Program-made: the position numbers and the translations under genes
In this document: in pieces, positions 1 through 11,245 of the stretch
Numbering within the stretch: position 1 is the stretch's first letter
Layout: every line of letters begins with the position of its first letter
The notes under the pieces: model-generated
What the model saw: the letters and a program-made list of their open reading frames with translations, nothing else
Databases searched by the model: none
What the model was told of the DNA's origin: nothing
From: Vanrija pseudolonga
Taxonomy: Eukaryota > Basidiomycota > Tremellomycetes > Trichosporonales > Trichosporonaceae
Direction: 5' to 3'
NCBI RefSeq assembly: GCF_020906515.1
Contig: NC_085853.1
Location: 1,302,001 to 1,366,000 of the forward strand
Length of the DNA stretch: 64,000 nt

Positions 1-105
1 AAGCAAGCAGGCAGGCACCCATCGCTCGCTCGCTCGCCTCCCCCGCGCTGCTCGCTCGTATCCCCCCGCGGCATCGCTCCCACCGCTCCGAGCGACGACC
101 GACGG
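1..105 (+). promoter_or_regulatory. 5' flank of the first regulator gene
   Basis: Only about 105 bases precede the first start codon. They hold GCAAGCAGGCAGGC and (GCTC)n-type simple repeats and no clear TATA box. The promoter probably extends off the window. Confidence 0.3.
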
Positions 106-2931
106 ATGATGCGCACATTCAACTTTGTCAGTCACCACCGACAACCCATCGCATCGAGCAGCGCGATGGAGTATCCGCCACCTCCGCCGCCTCCACCGCC
201 GCCGCCAGGAGCAGCAGAGGCCAGCAGCAGCAGCAGCTCGGGCGTCAAGCGCACGCGGCTGGGATGTCTGACGTGTCGCAAGCGACGGGTGGGTCTGAGC
301 AACCAACCGCCCATCGCAAACACCACTCACCCCCCGCAGGTCAAATGCGACGAGACAAAACCGACGTGCAACGCATGCCGCCGCCTCCAGAAGGAGTGTA
401 CATGGCAGGACGCGCACGCACCGAGCACGCGCCGCCTCCCGCGCCGGCCGAACGCTACGGCGTGCGAGGCGTGCCGGAGCCGCAAGGTGAGCCAAGCCCC
501 GACTCGACACGGCTGACGAAAGCTCAAATGCGAGGGCGACCCGCGCAACGGCGCCTGCTCGCGCTGCGAGGGCGCCGGGCTCGACTGCGAGTGGGCGGCG
601 TCTGGCTCTGGCTCTGGCCGCGCACGGCCGTACGACCGGCCCGAGAGCGAGCGCAGCGTCGGGCACGAGTTTGGTGGCCCGCCGCCGGGGCAGCCGCAGC
701 CGCAGTCGTCGGCGCCGTCGGCGCAGCCGTCAGGCCCGTCCCCGGCCCAAGCGTACACCCCGCACCCGACACACTCGAGCCATCACTCGCACCGCTCGGC
801 GCCGGGCGGATCGGTGCCCTCCCTCGTGCAGGAGCCGTCGACGGCCATGGCGGATACCGAGGCGCTCGTCGACCGATACTTTGACAGCGTGCATCGTGAG
901 TGGCGGGCGGGGTGGGCGGGCGATGGGAGGGGGGTGGGGCGGTATGCTCGGCTATGCTGTTAAGGCCGTTTTCTCGGCGCAAGGGCGGAGAAGGCTGAAG
1001 GAACGCCGATGGCAGGCCCGCTGACCCCACAGACTTCGGCTTCCTCTCCTTCATCCACCAGCTGAGATTCAAGCGCCTCCTGGCCGCCGGCAAGGCGCCC
1101 CGCGACCTCACCATGGCGATGCTAGCCAACACGCTGCGGTTCGCGTGTGACCCGACGCCCGAGAACCTGGCGCGCAGCGACCAGCTCATCGACACGGTCA
1201 TCCACACGCTCGTCCCCAAGGCGCTGCAGGGGTTCGGGGCGGTCCAGCTGATGGTGAGCTCCAGGCGCGCGTCTCCGCTGACATTAGACCACCATCCTCA
1301 CCCACACGTGCGAGGTCAACCGCAACAACTTTGCGTCGTCGTGGATCCTGACGGCCATCTCGGCGCGCATGATGCAGATGATGTCGCTGCAGACGTTTGA
1401 CCGCACGTTTCCCGACGACCTGTCGGGCGCGCCGCTCTCGCCGCTGCTCTCGCGCGAGGCGCTGCGCCGGCTCGCATGGGCAGTGTTTTACCAGGACTCG
1501 ATGGCCGACGGCGGCAACTACGGCTTTCAGCTGATCGACGTGCTGGCGTACCGCGTCCAGCTGCCGTGCAACGAGCAGAGCTTCCTCGGCAACGACGACG
1601 TGCAGACCGAGCCGCTGTACCCGCGCCCGCACGAGAAGAACCCCGGCGTCCTCGGCATCTCGGGGCATCTCATCCGCGCCGCGCACCTCCGCAGACGGGC
1701 GCTGCATCTCGCGTTTAGGGTGCAGAACCGCGAGGCCGGCGTCGAGGAGCTCGAGCGCGAGGCCATGGCCATGGAGTCGCAGATCACAGAGTTTGTCAAC
1801 ACCCTCCCGGCAAGATACCACTTCACAGCAGACAACACGTACCTCCACCACAAGAGACTGCCATCGTACATGGTGCTGCATCTGCTCCGGCACAACCTGT
1901 ACATTATCCTCGGGCGCGCCAAGCTCATGCTGTACAAGCTGGATCCACGGCTCGAAGGGCTGCTACCCGGCGTGAGGAAGGAGCGCGTGTCGCACGCCCT
2001 CCCGATTGCGGGGATCATTGAAGAGGGGTTGAAGTACAACCAGCCGCTTGACCCCCACACTGCGATCCAGGCGTATGTGGCGTTGGAGAGTGAGTTGAGA
2101 GAACCTTGGTGACCTAGCCCAGCTCACACCCCAGTCCTCTTGTTCGAGCCACGCCGCCTCGCGGCCACCGACCCGACCGTCAATCCCCGTGCAGACAACC
2201 TCATGGCTGCGATCCCGCCTCTGCTGCAGGTCATTCGTGAGATTGGTCGGCGGTCAGACATGATGCGGTTATTGGTGAGTGCAGCTGGGCAGGTGGACAG
2301 CAGCTTCTCACGGCCACCCGCTCCTCCGTGCTCACATACTGACACACGCTAGCACGTCGAAGCAGTCCACCGCATGCTCCGCTGCGACCTCCTCTCCCTC
2401 CTGACCTCCTACGACCTCGAAGCCTTTTCCGCCGAGTATCGCATGGTCGGGACCGACGAGGCAGAGTTCAACTTCCGCGACTTCCGCTTCGCCAAGATGG
2501 AGCGTCAGCGGCGTGGGGTGGCCGACCCGCGCTCAACGTCGTCGATGCAGCCCGAATCGCTGCTCGAGTATCCAGACGCCGACACCGTGTCGGCGCACAA
2601 CCCGCCGTCGCCGCGGCGCGGGTCGGCCTCGAGCCAGACCCACAGCCAGAGCCACAGGCGCGAGCCGCAGGACCCGCGCGACGCCGTCCCCGGCCTCGTC
2701 GAACTCCAGTTCCTCGAGAACTTTGCCGCCCCGCCACAGGGCGGCCTGAACCCATGGCTCCACTCGCTCGACCCCGTTGCCGGCGTGCAGGCCGGCGACC
2801 TCAGCTGGCTCCTCGGCCCCGCGAACGACCAGTCGACATGGAACACGGCCGACCCCGAGTTCTGGAACGCGCTCGTGCCCGGGCCTGTGGGGCCAGGCCA
2901 GAGCTTTGGCGCCGGCGGGTTCCAGATGTAG
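106..2931 (+). CDS. Transcription factor with two tandem Zn2Cys6 clusters and fungal-specific TF domain
   Basis: Predicted nuclear DNA-binding regulator of about 814 residues. I read seven exons (106-288, 340-486, 523-895, 1033-1253, 1288-2089, 2135-2274, 2353-2931) with GT-AG introns, and the frame is kept throughout. The N terminus has a run of 11 prolines and a serine tract. Then come two complete binuclear clusters about 30 residues apart: C-x2-C-x6-C-x6-C-x2-C-x6-C starting GCLTCRKRR, split by intron 1, and C-x2-C-x6-C-x8-C-x2-C-x6-C starting CEACRSRK, split by intron 2. Most fungal regulators carry one cluster. The middle (exons 4-6) looks like the fungal_trans/MHR region; the C terminus is low-complexity and ends at FQM. 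Two in-frame ATGs lie at 106 and 109; I use the first. Its position beside sugar genes suggests local control, which is inference. It converges on the sulfatase with 85 bp between stops. Confidence 0.88.
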
Positions 2932-3016
2932 TGTAGTGTGTGCAGCGAAGCATATGTTGTAGCTTGATTGTAACAATGAATGGCCCTGGGCCTCTACTAC
3001 CGTATCTGTCATACAA

Positions 3017-5150
3017 CTATCGCAGATCCCATCCCTCGCGAACACCCCACACCTTGTCCCAGTCAAAACTCGCCTTGCCCCCCTGCGGCACCTGGATCCA
3101 GGTCCGCTGCATCTCCGTGTCCTCGTCCCAGAGGTCGGGCGCGGCGTCCGGCGTCATACCAGGCTCCATCGCGCCCGGCCCCCACACAAGCCCGACATCA
3201 GCGACGTACTCGTCCCAGTGGGCCAGCAGCTCGGCGAGCTTGTGCGGATACTGTGCCGCCAAGTCGGTCGTTTCTCCAGGATCTGCGCACACGTCGAACA
3301 GCTCCCACCCGCCCGCGCTGTCCCATGCGCCGCTCTTCCCCCCGTGGCTCTTCTTCAGGTGCACAATCTTCCAGTCGCCCTTGCGCAGCGCCGCCATCGC
3401 GTGCAGCTCCCACCCGATCGCGCGGGTCGAGGGGTAGATTGCCCACTCGTCGGGGTCGCGGGGCGTGTCGGCGTCGCCATTCGCAGTGCCGTTCGCTTCG
3501 CCCGCGACGACGCGCTCGCCACGGCTGAACCACGGCACCCACGAACACCCCGTCATGCCGAGCACCTCGACGCCGCGATGCAGCACCCTTTTCCTCCCCC
3601 GCTCGTCTGGGGCTGCGCGTGCCATCTTGACCCCAGCAAGCTCGATCACTGTCGGCGCGAGGTCCATGCACGTCGTGAAGACGCGCGAGAACCCGCCTGG
3701 TGCGGCACGGAACGTACCGGACGCGGGCTTGACTATCGCGGGGACGAGGATGCCGCCCTGGGACGGGAAGAGCTTGTACAGCCGCGACGGGGCGGTCGAG
3801 GCCTGTGCCCAGAGTGGGCCGAGCCTGGGTGGCGGTCAGTTCAGGCTGGGGACCGCGAAGCTGGCCTACCCACCAAGTGTAGCTATTCCACTCGCCAATG
3901 TTGTCTAACGAGTTGTCGTAGTATTCGTGAATGGCAGCTTTGATGTTCTCCCCCAGCACGGCTGTGGCGTGAGCACTGGCGCACCGTGTGCGTTACCCAC
4001 GTATCGCCTCCAACGCGGCCCCTTCCGCCCCGTTATCGCTCATGAACACGATCATCGTGTCGTCGTATTGCCCCGTGCGCTTGAGGATGTCCACCACGCG
4101 GCCAATGTTCCAGTCCATGCGGTCTACCATGGCGGCATAAGCCTCCATCGCGCGGACGGAACACGCCTTCTCGTAGGGCGTGAAGCTGTCCCATTCCTGT
4201 CCTTCGGGATGGACGACGTCATGTGGCACCACGTCGGCGTCGACGATACCCAGCTCGACGAGGCGTTTCAGCCGCGCCTCGCGCAGCGCGTACGGCCCGG
4301 CGTCATACCGCCCCCTGTACTTGTCCCGCACCTCCTTTGGCGCCTGCAGCGGCCAGTGGGGCGCCGAGTAGGCGAGGTATCCAAACCACGGTTTTGCGTC
4401 GCCGCTTGTGTCGCGTTTCAGCCCCTCCAAATACCCGATAAACTTGTCGGTGTAGTAGTCGGACGAGTAGAACCCCTCGGCGCTGTTAGTCGTGTTGGGC
4501 TTGATTTTCACTGCGCGCCCGTCCTCGACGTGGATCGGTCGCCCGCCCACTTTGTTACCCGGGTATCCGTGCTCCAGGACCGGCTCCCAGCCGTAGTGGT
4601 TACAGCAGCCTGGGAGCATGGCGAACGACTTGTCGAACCCGCGTGACTGGGGCCCGTTCTCGGGCCGGAGACCAAGGTGCCATTGTCGTCGTGTGAGCGG
4701 CGTGCACCACCTCCGCACCCCGCCCACCTACCTACCTTGCCGCTCAGCACCGTGTCATAGCCGTTATCCTGGAGGATCTCGGGTAACGCCGCGACGCGGT
4801 GGTTCAAGAACCCCTCGTGGCCCTCTTTCCCTCCCCACCGGCGCGCGCCCCACGGATTCGACTTGTACTCGAGGAGGCAGCCCAGGCCGGCGAGGTGCGC
4901 GTCCGTCCCGCTCATGACCATTGCGCGGGTGGGCGAGCACGCGGCCGCCGTGTGGTAGTTGAGCATCCGGGTGCCGTCGGCCGCCAGGGCGTCGAGCGCC
5001 GGCGTGGCAATCTCGGCACCGTAGCATCCTATGTCGGAGTAGCCCTGTCGGTTAGTTGGCGGACACGCTGTCAACGCTGCTTACGAGGTCGTCGGCGATG
5101 ATGAAGAGGACGTTGGGGCGCCTAGCCTGCGAGCTGCGCTCCGCTGTCAT
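3017..5150 (-). CDS. Arylsulfatase (sulfatase family)
   Basis: Hydrolyses sulfate esters, probably giving sulfur from organic sulfates. The start at 5150 opens with MTAERSSQARRPNVLFIIADDL, the family's first metal-binding segment (tandem Asp). Exon 2 has CSPTR, the sulfatase C-x-P-x-R signature whose cysteine matures to formylglycine. Later come the KWHLG-type segment, APHWP, and a second metal site MSDNGAE. No signal peptide is visible, so a cytosolic enzyme is likely. Introns: 5084-5045, one starting at 4735, then two more near 3975 and 3850. The one starting at 4735 is odd: keeping the family's GKWHLG needs an acceptor at 4684-4683, where the genome reads AA, not AG. The C-terminal exon ends with a Trp-rich stretch at 3017. 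I estimate about 600 residues, usual for the family. Confidence 0.88.
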
Positions 5151-6017
5151 TGTTAGAAGGAAGGTTGGGCACCTTGCGGGCGCGCGCTCGTCGCCGCTGC
5201 TGCCTTTTACGTGCTGGTCAATGGGTCTTGCATTGGCGTGGCCAACGTGTGCGTCGCGAGCGAGGGAGCGAGCTGCGAGCGAGCCAAACAGTGGACAGAG
5301 CAGTACATAGCTGTCTATGTTGGGTGGAGTGGCTCCGAGCGACCTTGAAATGAATGCCGAGCGATGGTCATTTGGCGCTGCAGTGGTATATTTAGTGCCT
5401 GGAGGGGAGGGGCCCGCCCAGTGCCAAGATGGCCCCTCGGCGCACGGAGGCAAATTTCTGCACCACCCAAAGATGTGACACCGACGCCGACGACATGAAT
5501 GTCGCCGAGGATGGGCATCACACTCTGCGCATTGCACGTCTTGGAATCTACTCGCGGCACGCAAAACACAAACGACCCGCGATATGCCTTTAGGATAGTC
5601 CGTTTCTTTGGCGGCATCAGCCCTCCTCCCCCCTCGTTTGAGCAAGCTTGCTCGCTTACCCCTCCCCTCGTTTTGGTCCCACGCTCTAGTGCGCCGCGCC
5701 GCTGTCGCTGAATAAGGCGTGCTCCCCGTCGACGCCAACGCAGACGCCAAGGCAGCAGCCACCCGCAGCCTGTCAGCTCGCTGCTCGACACGACGACAAC
5801 TCGTCGACCGCCGACCTTTATACTTTGATAATCTCGTCCTGTACTCTTTGACCCTCTCCATCCCCCGAGCGAGCCTCGGAACCCGCCCTCGTAGCGACGC
5901 GAGGCGACCACCTCAACCTTATCGATATCGCGCCAACCTCCCCCCTCCCCCTTGCATCCCGTGCTTTACCAAGCGACAAGCGACAAGGCACGCATACATA
6001 GCACGACTGCCTGCTCG
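5151..6017. promoter_or_regulatory. Divergent promoter region, sulfatase / sugar porter
   Basis: 867 bp between two divergent starts, so it must hold both promoters. An AT-rich TATATTTAG-like site lies near 5388. ORFs crossing this stretch have no recognisable domain or consistent codon bias. No repeat or RNA gene seen. Confidence 0.4.
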
Positions 6018-7869
6018 ATGGACCGTGCGGCGCAACTCGACGCGACGAGCGAGGAGCCCAGCGAGAGCGAACGCCGTGTGCCTGCGACCCGCGAGGTCGA
6101 GAGATTAGCCGCGGCTATGCCCTCTCCTGCCGCCGGGTCGTCGCGCGGCTCTCGCTTCGCCATGACCCCCCTCCTCGCCTTCTCGTGCTTTGCCCTCCTG
6201 GTCGGTGACTTGCTGTTCGGGTACGATGCGGGGTCTTTTGGTGGCCTTCTTGCGAATCCAGTGGGTAACCGGCTCCCGGAGTCGTACTGACTCGCCAGGG
6301 CTTTATCAACCAGTTCGGTGTCCTAGGCAGCAAAGGCTACGCCATGACCTCGCTGCGCGCGTCGCTCATGTCGTCGCTGGCCTTTGTCGGCAAGCTGATA
6401 GGGTGCCTATCGTCGGGGCCGCTGATCGAGTGGCTGGGGCACCGCAAGGTATTTGTGGTGCTGTCCGTCGTGTCTATCATTGGCATTATTTGTGGGTTAC
6501 CACAGACCTGGAATCTGAATCTAACCCGCCAGTGGAACTGGCTGCTGCAGATACTGGAAATGGTTCAGGCCGCATCGCACAGTTCATCGTCGGTCGCATA
6601 GTCGTCTACATTTCCATCGGCCTCGTCGAGGTCTGCGTGAGGTAAGACCCTCCCCGCCATGCCGCCACTAACGACCCAGTATGTACCAGGCGGAGATTGT
6701 TCCATCCTCTTTACGCGGCTTTGTCGTCGCCTCGCTCCAGCTGTTCCTCAACTCGGGCTCACTGATCGCCACGGGCGCGAACAAGGCATACTCCAAGTCG
6801 ACGACCAGCCACGGGTGGCGTGTGGTTGTGGCCCTCCAATTCATCTGGCCAATCAGTGCGTATACGTGAAGCCGGCGCCACTAACCAACCTCAGTCATCA
6901 TGATTATTGTGCCCTTCTTGCCCGACTCGCCCCGCTGGCTGCTGTCCAAGGACCGCGATGCCGACGCGATCGACTCGCTCAACCGCCTCCGGCCAAAAAT
7001 CGACGCCGACACCGGCGCCAACGCCGACGAGCTGGCGACGATCAAGGCCCAGCTCGCCGAGCGCGTTCACAAGGCGCCGTGGCTCCAGACACTTCAAGGG
7101 ACCAACCTCCGCCGTACCGGCCTTGTGGTCGCATACTATACTTACCAGCAAATCACTGGGCAGGCGTTCATGTCGACATACCAGACCATGTTCTACAAGA
7201 ACAATGGGTACGCCGACCAGGCGTTCACATACCCCATCATCAATGCGGTGCTGTCCATCGTCGCAGTGTTGCCGTGCATGCTGCTGCTGGACACGGTCGG
7301 GCGGCGTCCCCTCCTCCTTGCGAGCTTTTTCGGCCAGGCGCTCTTCCTCTTCCTCCTCGCGGGTGTCGGCGGCAAGCACTACAAGTCGCAGCCAATGCGC
7401 GATGGCTGTGTCGCCTTCTTCATGCTCTTCAGCGTCAGCTATAGCGTGAGTGCCACGTTTGCGAGTCCCACTCACACCGCAGCTCGGAGGCGCACCCGTC
7501 CCATACCTCCTGGGCGCCGAGCTGCCGACACATGCGTTGCGCGAGAAGACCTCGACGATCGGCACGTCAATAAACGTCGTGTTCGCGTTTGCCACCAACT
7601 TTGCCCTCCCGTACATGCTCAAAGCTATGAGCTTCCGAGTCGGCTGGATCTTTGGTGGCATCAGCGTCACTGCGATTGTGTTCACGTTCTTCTTCCTGCC
7701 CGAAACCAAGGGCCTCGTGCTCGAGGACATCGATGAGGTCTTTTCACGCCCGTTCAACCCGTTCCGTACGAACACGCCAAACCCCAAAGCCCGACCACGC
7801 CTGCCGCACGAGGACACGGGCTTGTCGAGCCGCAAGGAGTCGGGGAGCGAAGGCGCGTCGGCCGTGTAG
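6018..7869 (+). CDS. MFS sugar porter (hexose/alpha-glucoside transporter type)
   Basis: Plasma-membrane sugar/H+ symporter of the major facilitator superfamily, about 520-540 residues with twelve predicted helices. The start at 6018 (MDRAAQL) gives a hydrophilic N tail before the first helix, which carries the sugar-porter GYDAGSFGG segment. Other family marks: PDSPRWLL after helix 6, YYTYQQITGQAF in helix 7, DTVGRRPLLL between helices 8 and 9, and PETKGLVLEDIDEVF after helix 12. At least six short introns split the gene; acceptors lie near 6298, 6530, 6680, 6896 and 7483. It is divergent from the sulfatase and converges on the next regulator with about 100 bp between stops. The substrate cannot be read from sequence; the nearby alpha-glucosidases make di- or oligoglucosides plausible. 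Confidence 0.9.
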
Positions 7870-7970
7870 TGTAGAACCCGTGTACCTGCCACAACAATAG
7901 CCTAACGCCTTAACTGTAGCCATACTAGACTGTAACTACCTCGATGCAACGCATGCATCTCTTGCTACTT

Positions 7971-10737
7971 CTAACTCGCGTCGTCCTCGGCAATGAGCCC
8001 AAGCAGCACGGTGCGATACCGCGCCGCCAACCCCCAGCTCATGACTTCCAGCCGGTCCGCCGACGTCTGCAGGACGGCATACGACGTCGGGCGCGCGCTC
8101 CGCCCAAAGCCCTGCACGCTGACCGCGCCGTCGCCGTGCTCGATCCAGCCCTCGAGTTCGGGGGAAGGCGACCACGAGATCGTGAGTGGCGGGGCGGTGG
8201 GCACGGCGGTCGCGATGTCCGAGAGCCGCAAGATGGCCCACATGCAGAGTGCCGCGTCGAACGTCCACACGACTTCTGGGGGTGTGCTGGGGGTGTGTGG
8301 TCAGCAACGTTCCCTCCCTCCGCAGACGCCCGCTTACTCGAAACTAAACCGGCTCATGAGACAGCTCAGCATAGCGGCATTCGCGAACACGTTCCGCGTC
8401 GCCGAGGGGTTGGCGCGCATCCAGCCCGCGAGCGTGCGGCGCGCGGCGTCCTGGTGCGCCTCGTTATGTCCCGCTCGTCCGGCAGCGATCTTCACCTGGT
8501 CCAGGAAGCCGACTTCCGTGAACTGCATGTGCGAGTGGTATGCTAGTGCCGCGCACGACACCATCAAGTGCGTCGGGGACGTGGCGGAGCGGAGCGTGTG
8601 CTGTGCCAGCTGGTCGAGGAGGGCTTGTGGGCTGGGGCGTGGCGTCAGCGCTTGCTTGCTTGCTTGCTTGTGAATCGTAGCGGCTTACTGTATCTCGTAC
8701 GCAGGCACACTCAGCGTGTACTTGCTCGCCTCGTTCCGTTTCTGACTGAACGCCTGCACGCTCGCAGCGTCCAGACACAGCCGGTACAGCGCGTACGAGA
8801 TGCAGCTGTACGCTATGTCGTCTAGCGGCTGGGGCACGAGCGTGCCCTTCTCCAGGAGGGAGGACATGGTCTGCGCGAAGGACGTTTGGGGGCCTGCGTC
8901 GGGAGCCAGTGTTGGGAGGGAACATGCAATCTCCGTAAAGGGGTATTGGGCGGGCACGCCGAAGAGGCATGCGAGCTGGCAGTCGAGGAGCTGGGGGCGG
9001 TGTGAGCGGAACGAAAGCTGCGACGGGCAGCGCCACTCTCGACCTGACTTACGATAATCCCCCACCCCAGCCTCCGATACCGATGGTCCTGCTTCAACGC
9101 CCGCTCGAGCTCCTTCTCCGACCCGCCCTCGCGCGACACGTGCCCGACGGCACTGATGCTCGCGTCGAGCAGGTGCATGCGCTTGCACGCGGTCACAAGC
9201 GACGCGCGGACAACCTCGGCCTGCTGGAAGAGCTTGGGCGTGCCGCTGAACAGGGCGTAGTAGCCCTGCAGCAGGGTCGACTGGACGACGGCGAGCTCAT
9301 AGATGAAGCGCTGGTCGTGCTCGCACTGGCGTCAGCGTCGGCGTGCCTCTGCAGGTGACTTACGATGAAGGCGACGTCGCGCCGTACCAGCTCAGCCAGG
9401 GGCAGACCTAGCCTCTCCAACCCATCACGCGCGTACACGCTCCCCACTGCAGCCATGGCCTTGAGCAGCAACGCCGGCGCCTTCTCCACCAGAAAGCTCC
9501 CCCTCGGCGAGTCGATCACTGGCAGCCAGGTGGCGAAGCGCGACAGGTACAGGTTGACGCCGTGGCTGATGGCCGCCTCGGAGGGGAAGTTGCCGAGGTC
9601 GGGCCGCGCCCACATGGCCGAGTGCGCGTGCATGGACAGGGTGAGCATCATGTGTCTCTGCTGACTCGTGACGTTCTTCCCCCTGTCCGCGAGCTCGGGC
9701 AGCTCGCGCGCGGCGGCCGCCTCGGGCAGATGCAGCGCCGAGTCGGCCCCGCTCGGCTTGTACACGTTCGGCCAGGCGCTGTCCCGCGGGCCGTTGTCCG
9801 GGATCGCGCGCGGCTCGCCCCCGTCCACCTCGGACGGGAGGAGCGCGCCGACGAGATCGTCGTGCGCGCTCGGGCTCGGCGGGCGCGTCGCGATCGGGTC
9901 GAAGATGTTGCCTGCTAGGTCTGGGAAGCCCCAGTCGACGGTCGACGGGCCGGCGAGGTACGGCGCCTGGCCGGTCGCGCTGAGGATGAAGTCCGTCAGC
10001 CATGGCTCCGCGGCGGCTGCTGCGTCGTGCGCTGGCCAGAGCGACGCGAGCGGGGACGTCGACGCGCGCGGCACGGCTTCCGCCGCGTCGCCTAGCGCTA
10101 CTAGACTCGCGAGCGGTGTTGATACCGCGGGAGGAGCAGCGGGCGCGGCGCTGCTGCCGCTCCCGGCAGAGTCCATCCACGGCAGCTTGGGCGACACGGG
10201 CCGCTGTCCCCGCAGTAGCCCTGGGCCGGCGCCGACCGCCTGCGCCTCGACTTCTAGGTGTCGATATCTGCATGGTCGAGCGACTTCCCGGCACCGCGTG
10301 CAGACCTTTGGCGGGACGCCGTCGCATGCTACGCGGTCGTCGACACATGCGATGCTGCGTGTGTCAGCGGGCTCACCGCGCAGCGAGCTTACCACGCCGC
10401 GCGCCGTGGCCGGCCCGCTCTCGCGGCCTTCTCGCCATGCGTCTGCACCAAGTGCCTATTGAGCACGTCGCTTGCGGGGTCAGCTTTGCCCTCCCCGCGA
10501 CACCCACCTGCGTGAGTACTGCTTGTGGCATACATGGCAGCGGTAGTTGAGGTCGCCCGAGTCTGCGTTGGTTGTCAGCGCTTGCTGCGGGGTGCACGAC
10601 CGGCAATTGGACTGCCGGCGGCGTGCCGTCCAGCTGCAGAACGCACGCGTCTTCTGGTGCCGCTCGAGGTGGTCGAGGCGCTTGTACGCCTTCATGCACC
10701 CCGGCCACGGGCACGCGTGCGGCTGGGCATTCGACAT
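7971..10737 (-). CDS. Transcription factor with two C2H2 fingers, a Zn2Cys6 cluster and fungal TF domain
   Basis: Predicted nuclear regulator. The start at 10737 (MSNAQPHACPWPGC) opens directly into a C2H2 finger, C-x4-C-x12-H-x3-H. It is completed only if an 84-nt intron (10646-10563) is removed; that also creates a good finger linker (THSGDLNYRC). A second finger (C-x2-C-x12-H-x4-H) spans another intron. About 15 residues later there is a Zn2Cys6 cluster, C-x2-C-x6-C-x7-C-x2-C-x6-C (CIACVDDRVAC ... CTRCREVARPC), whose first Cys codon is split by an intron. A long Ala/Pro/Ser-rich linker follows, then a fungal_trans-like region with conserved CKRMHLLDAS- and YRRLGW-type helices. The gene ends at 7971. 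A (GCTT)5 microsatellite lies in an intron near 8650. This mixed architecture is known in fungi but uncommon. Confidence 0.85.
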
Positions 10738-11245
10738 GGTGGTGCCGAGTGGATGATGAGTGGGAAGGTGACCAAGAGTGAGTGATGTGGTGATGTCGTT
10801 TCGTGGGGTTCGTGGGGGTGTCGGCCCGAGAGAGCTGCCTGCCGAACACTCGCGCCAGGCCAGGCGGGTGTGGCCGAGAGGGGCTCAGCCAGTGTTAGCC
10901 AGCACAAGCACACAGCGGGGCCACGGACGCACGCGCACACCCACATGCGCGCTTAGGCGAGCAGAGCGGCGCAGCGCGGCACAAGCATGTCCGCCAGCCG
11001 TCCGTCTTGCCGCCCTTCGCCGCCCGCGCGGCGGCAAGCCCCACCCACCGCGTGACCTCGGTCCGTTGGCGGCGTGGCGCCGGGCCGATATTCCGGGGCT
11101 CGGCGGGGCACTGCGCTTGGCACCACCCCACCCACGACACGGAGCCAGCACACACCAAGCAACCAAGCAACCATTAACATGCGCATCGTCCTATGTACTG
11201 CGGGCTACATTGCAGCGCGTGCATGACGCCGCGCTTGCCCGCCGC
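10738..11245. other. Intergenic, regulator upstream region
   Basis: 508 bp from the regulator start to the transaldolase stop, on the same strand. It should carry the regulator promoter and the transaldolase 3' end. GC-rich; the short ORFs across it overlap on both strands and have no motif. Nothing else seen. Confidence 0.4.

Noticed and set aside
3993-4727. Second start for the sulfatase inside the gene (frame reading through 4727)
   Set aside because: It begins without ATG and lacks the CSPTR and first metal motifs; it is just an internal exon of the same gene.
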